Assembly: GCA_002392705.1 (NCBI GenBank)
Contig: DGHP01000023.1
Span: 6,298-13,658 of the forward strand
DNA: 7,361 nt
Direction: 5' to 3'
Source: Lachnospiraceae bacterium UBA3845
Lineage (GTDB): Bacteria; Bacillota; Clostridia; Lachnospirales; Lachnospiraceae
Shown here: positions 5,762 to 7,361 of the stretch, one piece after another
Layout of the letters: every line of letters starts with the position of its first letter
Position numbering within the stretch: the first letter of the stretch is position 1
Notes under the pieces: generated by a model
What the model saw: only the letters and a program-made list of their open reading frames with translations
The model's database searches: none
What the model was told of the DNA's origin: nothing
Made by a program: the position numbers and the translations under genes

Positions 5762-5798
5762 ACCCGGAACTGCCGGCGGAAAAAGCGCCGCGGAGAAG
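5615..5798. repeat. 42-bp tandem repeat at the 3' end of ruvX, running past its stop codon
   Basis: Three full 42-bp units lie at 5615-5656, 5657-5698 and 5699-5740, each encoding a 14-residue Glu/Pro-rich block. A 23-bp remnant follows at 5741-5763 and contains the ruvX stop. A further unit resumes at 5764-5798 (CCGGAACTGCCGGCGGAAAA onward) and closely matches the earlier ones. Since 42 is a multiple of three and 23 is not, the last unit is out of frame with ruvX. Replication slippage fits the pattern. Confidence 0.93.
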
Positions 5799-5868
5799 TC
5801 GGGATACAGAAGGGAACAGCTGCGGAAAATCAGGGCCGGACGGCCGGATTGAGAGTAAGATAATATAG
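5762..5868 (+). pseudogene. Probable frameshifted remainder of the ruvX C-terminal tail
   Basis: Read in the frame that starts at 5764, this 107-bp gap gives PELPAEKAPR, plainly the ruvX tail repeat, and stays open for 34 codons to a TAG at 5866-5868 that directly abuts the ATG of the next gene at 5869. This suggests that ruvX formerly ended flush with the DUF1292 gene and that an indel inside the repeat (23-bp unit in place of 42) moved the stop to 5759-5761. The repeat match is seen directly; the history is inferred. A sequencing or assembly error in the repeat would look the same. Confidence 0.55.
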
Positions 5869-6126
5869 ATGGAGAAACTGAAGTTTATACCACAGGGTGA
5901 GGAAGAGGCGATTGAGTTCTATGTCCTGGAACAGACCAGGGTGGCAGGAAGATATTACCTGCTGGTAACCGACTCCGAAGAGGGGGACGGCGAGGCATGG
6001 ATACTGAGAGACTGCTCCGCGGACGGAGATGCGGAAGCGGTCTATGAGTTTGTTGAGGATGAGGATGAACTGAACGCACTGTCCGGCGTCTTTGCACAGA
6101 TGCTTGACGGTGTGGAACTTTCCTGA
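5869..6126 (+). CDS. DUF1292 family protein (YrzB-like)
   Basis: The 85-residue acidic protein matches DUF1292: a core of the type IEFYVLEQTRVAGRYYLLV (residues 15-33), a second strand EAWILRDCS, and the end AVYEFVEDEDELNALSGVFAQML. No enzymatic motif, signal peptide or membrane segment is visible; about a quarter of the residues are Asp or Glu. Its molecular function is not established. It is the third gene of the conserved ireB-ruvX-DUF1292 run (yrzL-yrrK-yrzB in Bacillus subtilis). The upstream region has only a weak Shine-Dalgarno (GAGAG at 5851-5855, 13 nt away), which would fit translation coupled to a ruvX that once ended at 5868. As it stands the ruvX stop is 107 nt upstream, so expression may be reduced. 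Confidence 0.93.
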   Translation: MEKLKFIPQGEEEAIEFYVLEQTRVAGRYYLLVTDSEEGDGEAWILRDCSADGDAEAVYEFVEDEDELNALSGVFAQMLDGVELS

Positions 6127-6143
6127 CGCGCGGGAGATATGCG

Positions 6144-6192
6144 CTGTCCGCAGGGAACGGCAATTGGCGGACAGGCGTAGGGATTCCTACGC
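6144..6192 (+). terminator. Two abutting hairpins between DUF1292 and RNase J (weak terminator or leader structure)
   Basis: CTGTCCGC (6144-6151) pairs with GCGGACAG (6167-6174), an 8-bp stem with a 15-nt loop. The next base begins a second stem, GCGTAGG (6175-6181) with CCTACGC (6186-6192), loop GATT. Only GTCTATTGTG follows, a poor U tract, so termination would be weak. The position, 18 nt after the DUF1292 stop and 49 nt before the RNase J start, suits a partial terminator or an RNA element that sets RNase J expression. No convincing promoter was found between here and RNase J. Confidence 0.5.
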
Positions 6193-6229
6193 GTCTATTG
6201 TGCTGCCCTGAAAAGCTGACTTATGAGAG

Positions 6230-6235
6230 AAGGAG
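6230..6235 (+). promoter_or_regulatory. Ribosome binding site selecting the GTG start of RNase J
   Basis: AAGGAG lies 6 nt before the GTG at 6242. The first in-frame ATG (6260) is 24 nt from it and has no site of its own. Starting at 6242 also makes the catalytic residues fall at His74, His76, Asp78, His79, His142 and Asp164, the same numbers as in Bacillus subtilis RNase J1. Confidence 0.8.
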
Positions 6236-6241
6236 ACACGT

Positions 6242-7361
6242 GTGACAAACGAAACAGCAATGAAACTGAAGATTATACCCCTGGGCGGCCTTGAGCAGAT
6301 CGGCATGAATATTACTGCCTTCGATTATGACGACAGCATAGTCGTAGTGGACTGCGGACTGGCTTTCCCGGAGGACGACATGTACGGGATTGACCTGGTC
6401 ATTCCGGATATTACTTATCTGCTGGAGAACCGGGACAGGGTGAAAGGCTTCGTATTTACCCATGGCCACGAGGACCATATCGGGGCCCTTCCTTATATAC
6501 TGAAACAGCTGAATATCCCGATCTATGCAACCAAGCTGACGATGGGACTGATCGAGCTGAAGCTTGAGGAGCATAACCTGATGAAGACGACCAGAAGAAA
6601 GGTCGTTCATCCCGGTCAGACCATTAATCTCGGCCAGTTCCGCGTCGAGTTTATCAAAACCAACCATTCGATCCAGGATGCTGTGGCGCTCGCGATCTAC
6701 AGTCCGGCCGGAACTGTAATCCACACAGGTGATTTCAAGGTGGACTACACGCCGGTTTTCGGCGACTCCATAGACCTGCAGAGGTTTGCGGAGATCGGCC
6801 GGAAAGGGGTACTGGCCCTGATGTGCGACTCCACCAACGCGGAGCGCCCGGGTTATACGGCCTCCGAGCGGACAGTCGGTAAGGCCTTTGATACCATTTT
6901 CTCCGAACACAGCAGCAGTCGGCTGATCATCGCGACCTTCGCGTCGAATGTCGATCGTGTGCAGCAGATCATTGATACCGCCTATAAATACGGCCGGAAA
7001 GTCGTGATCGAAGGCCGCTCCATGGTAAATGTGATCTCGACCGCCGAGCAGCTCGGCTATATCAGCATTCCGGAAAATACTCTGGTCACCCTTGACCAGA
7101 TGCGCAATTATCCGGACGAACAGATGGTACTGATCACGACCGGAAGCCAGGGAGAATCCATGGCGGCGCTCTCGAGGATGGCGGCGAGCATGCACAAGAA
7201 GGTTCAGATCAAGCCGGGCGATACGATTGTATTTTCTTCCAACCCGATTCCGGGCAATGAAAAATCGGTCTCCAGGGTGATGAATGAGCTGTACGCCAAA
7301 GGCGCGGATGTGATTTTCCAGGATACGCATGTATCCGGCCATCCCTGCCAGGAGGAGATCA
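6242..7361 (+). CDS. rnj: Ribonuclease J, N-terminal 373 residues (runs off the window)
   Basis: RNase J is a metallo-beta-lactamase/beta-CASP ribonuclease with 5'-3' exonuclease and endonuclease activity; it degrades mRNA and matures rRNA in Firmicutes. The first domain has FTHGHEDHIGALP with zinc ligands His74, His76, Asp78 and His79, then TNHSIQDA with His142 and HTGDFK with Asp164. The beta-CASP domain is shown by CDSTNAERPG (about 198-207), TFASNVDRVQQ, EGRSMVN and TTGSQGESMAALSRMA. The fragment stops at VSGHPCQEEI, before the last His motif (HGE) and the C-terminal domain; full-length family members are about 555 residues. It begins with GTG after an AAGGAG site and lies 115 bp downstream of DUF1292. 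Whether it has its own promoter is unclear. A 373-codon antisense frame runs opposite it but is only a shadow of its codon bias. Confidence 0.97.
   Translation, partial: MTNETAMKLKIIPLGGLEQIGMNITAFDYDDSIVVVDCGLAFPEDDMYGIDLVIPDITYLLENRDRVKGFVFTHGHEDHIGALPYILKQLNIPIYATKLTMGLIELKLEEHNLMKTTRRKVVHPGQTINLGQFRVEFIKTNHSIQDAVALAIYSPAGTVIHTGDFKVDYTPVFGDSIDLQRFAEIGRKGVLALMCDSTNAERPGYTASERTVGKAFDTIFSEHSSSRLIIATFASNVDRVQQIIDTAYKYGRKVVIEGRSMVNVISTAEQLGYISIPENTLVTLDQMRNYPDEQMVLITTGSQGESMAALSRMAASMHKKVQIKPGDTIVFSSNPIPGNEKSVSRVMNELYAKGADVIFQDTHVSGHPCQEEI

Noticed and set aside
5729..5763. Programmed -1 frameshift that would let RuvX read into the downstream repeat
   Set aside because: No canonical slippery heptamer in the right phase precedes the stop at 5759-5761; the A-rich GAAGAAAAC does not fit X-XXY-YYZ. 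An indel is simpler.
6198..6226. Possible RNase J promoter TTGTGC / TTATGA with 17-bp spacing
   Set aside because: The -10 matches consensus poorly and the transcript would begin at or within the ribosome binding site.
6221..7342. 373-codon minus-strand open frame
   Set aside because: It mirrors RNase J almost codon for codon; the plus strand carries all the catalytic motifs of the family, and the antisense product has no recognisable domain.

Overview
The window reads as ordinary core chromosome of a moderately GC-rich Firmicute of the class Clostridia, most likely a Lachnospiraceae member. The support is the gene set and order (a nifS-thiI pair, an MtaB-type methylthiotransferase, the ireB-ruvX-DUF1292 trio, then RNase J), the strong purine-rich ribosome binding sites, and an HPr-family protein of a type I associate with Lachnospiraceae. 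No mobile element, CRISPR array, tRNA or rRNA gene was seen.

Layout. Positions 18-91 hold a 34-bp tandem repeat. A NifS-type cysteine desulfurase (123-1283, +) and ThiI (1412-2635, +) follow, separated by three 38-bp tandem repeats that each fold into a small hairpin. A strong bidirectional terminator (2652-2681) closes this block against a convergent gene, a 76-residue HPr-family protein without the phosphocarrier histidine (2787-3017, -). A 197-bp divergent control region separates that gene from mtaB (3215-4723, +). A good promoter whose -10 box overlaps the mtaB stop codon starts the ireB-ruvX-DUF1292 run (4794-6126, +). Two abutting hairpins (6144-6192) follow, then RNase J (from 6242, +), which runs off the right edge.

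How the genes fit together. The left half is tRNA sulfur chemistry: the desulfurase makes a persulfide, ThiI uses it for 4-thiouridine at tRNA position 8, and MtaB, a radical-SAM Fe-S enzyme, adds the methylthio group to t6A37. The right half pairs a stress-signalling phosphoprotein (IreB) with two nucleic-acid processing enzymes (RuvX/YqgF and RNase J).

I found no wholly new system. The oddest features are at gene edges. There are three unrelated-looking short tandem repeats (34, 38 and 42 bp) at gene boundaries. The 42-bp array sits in the 3' end of ruvX, and a 23-bp remnant unit appears to have thrown the gene out of frame: the repeat-encoded frame stays open to a TAG that directly abuts the next gene's ATG. 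The His-less HPr protein, with its own near-consensus promoter and a dyad at its predicted transcription start, also deserves attention.
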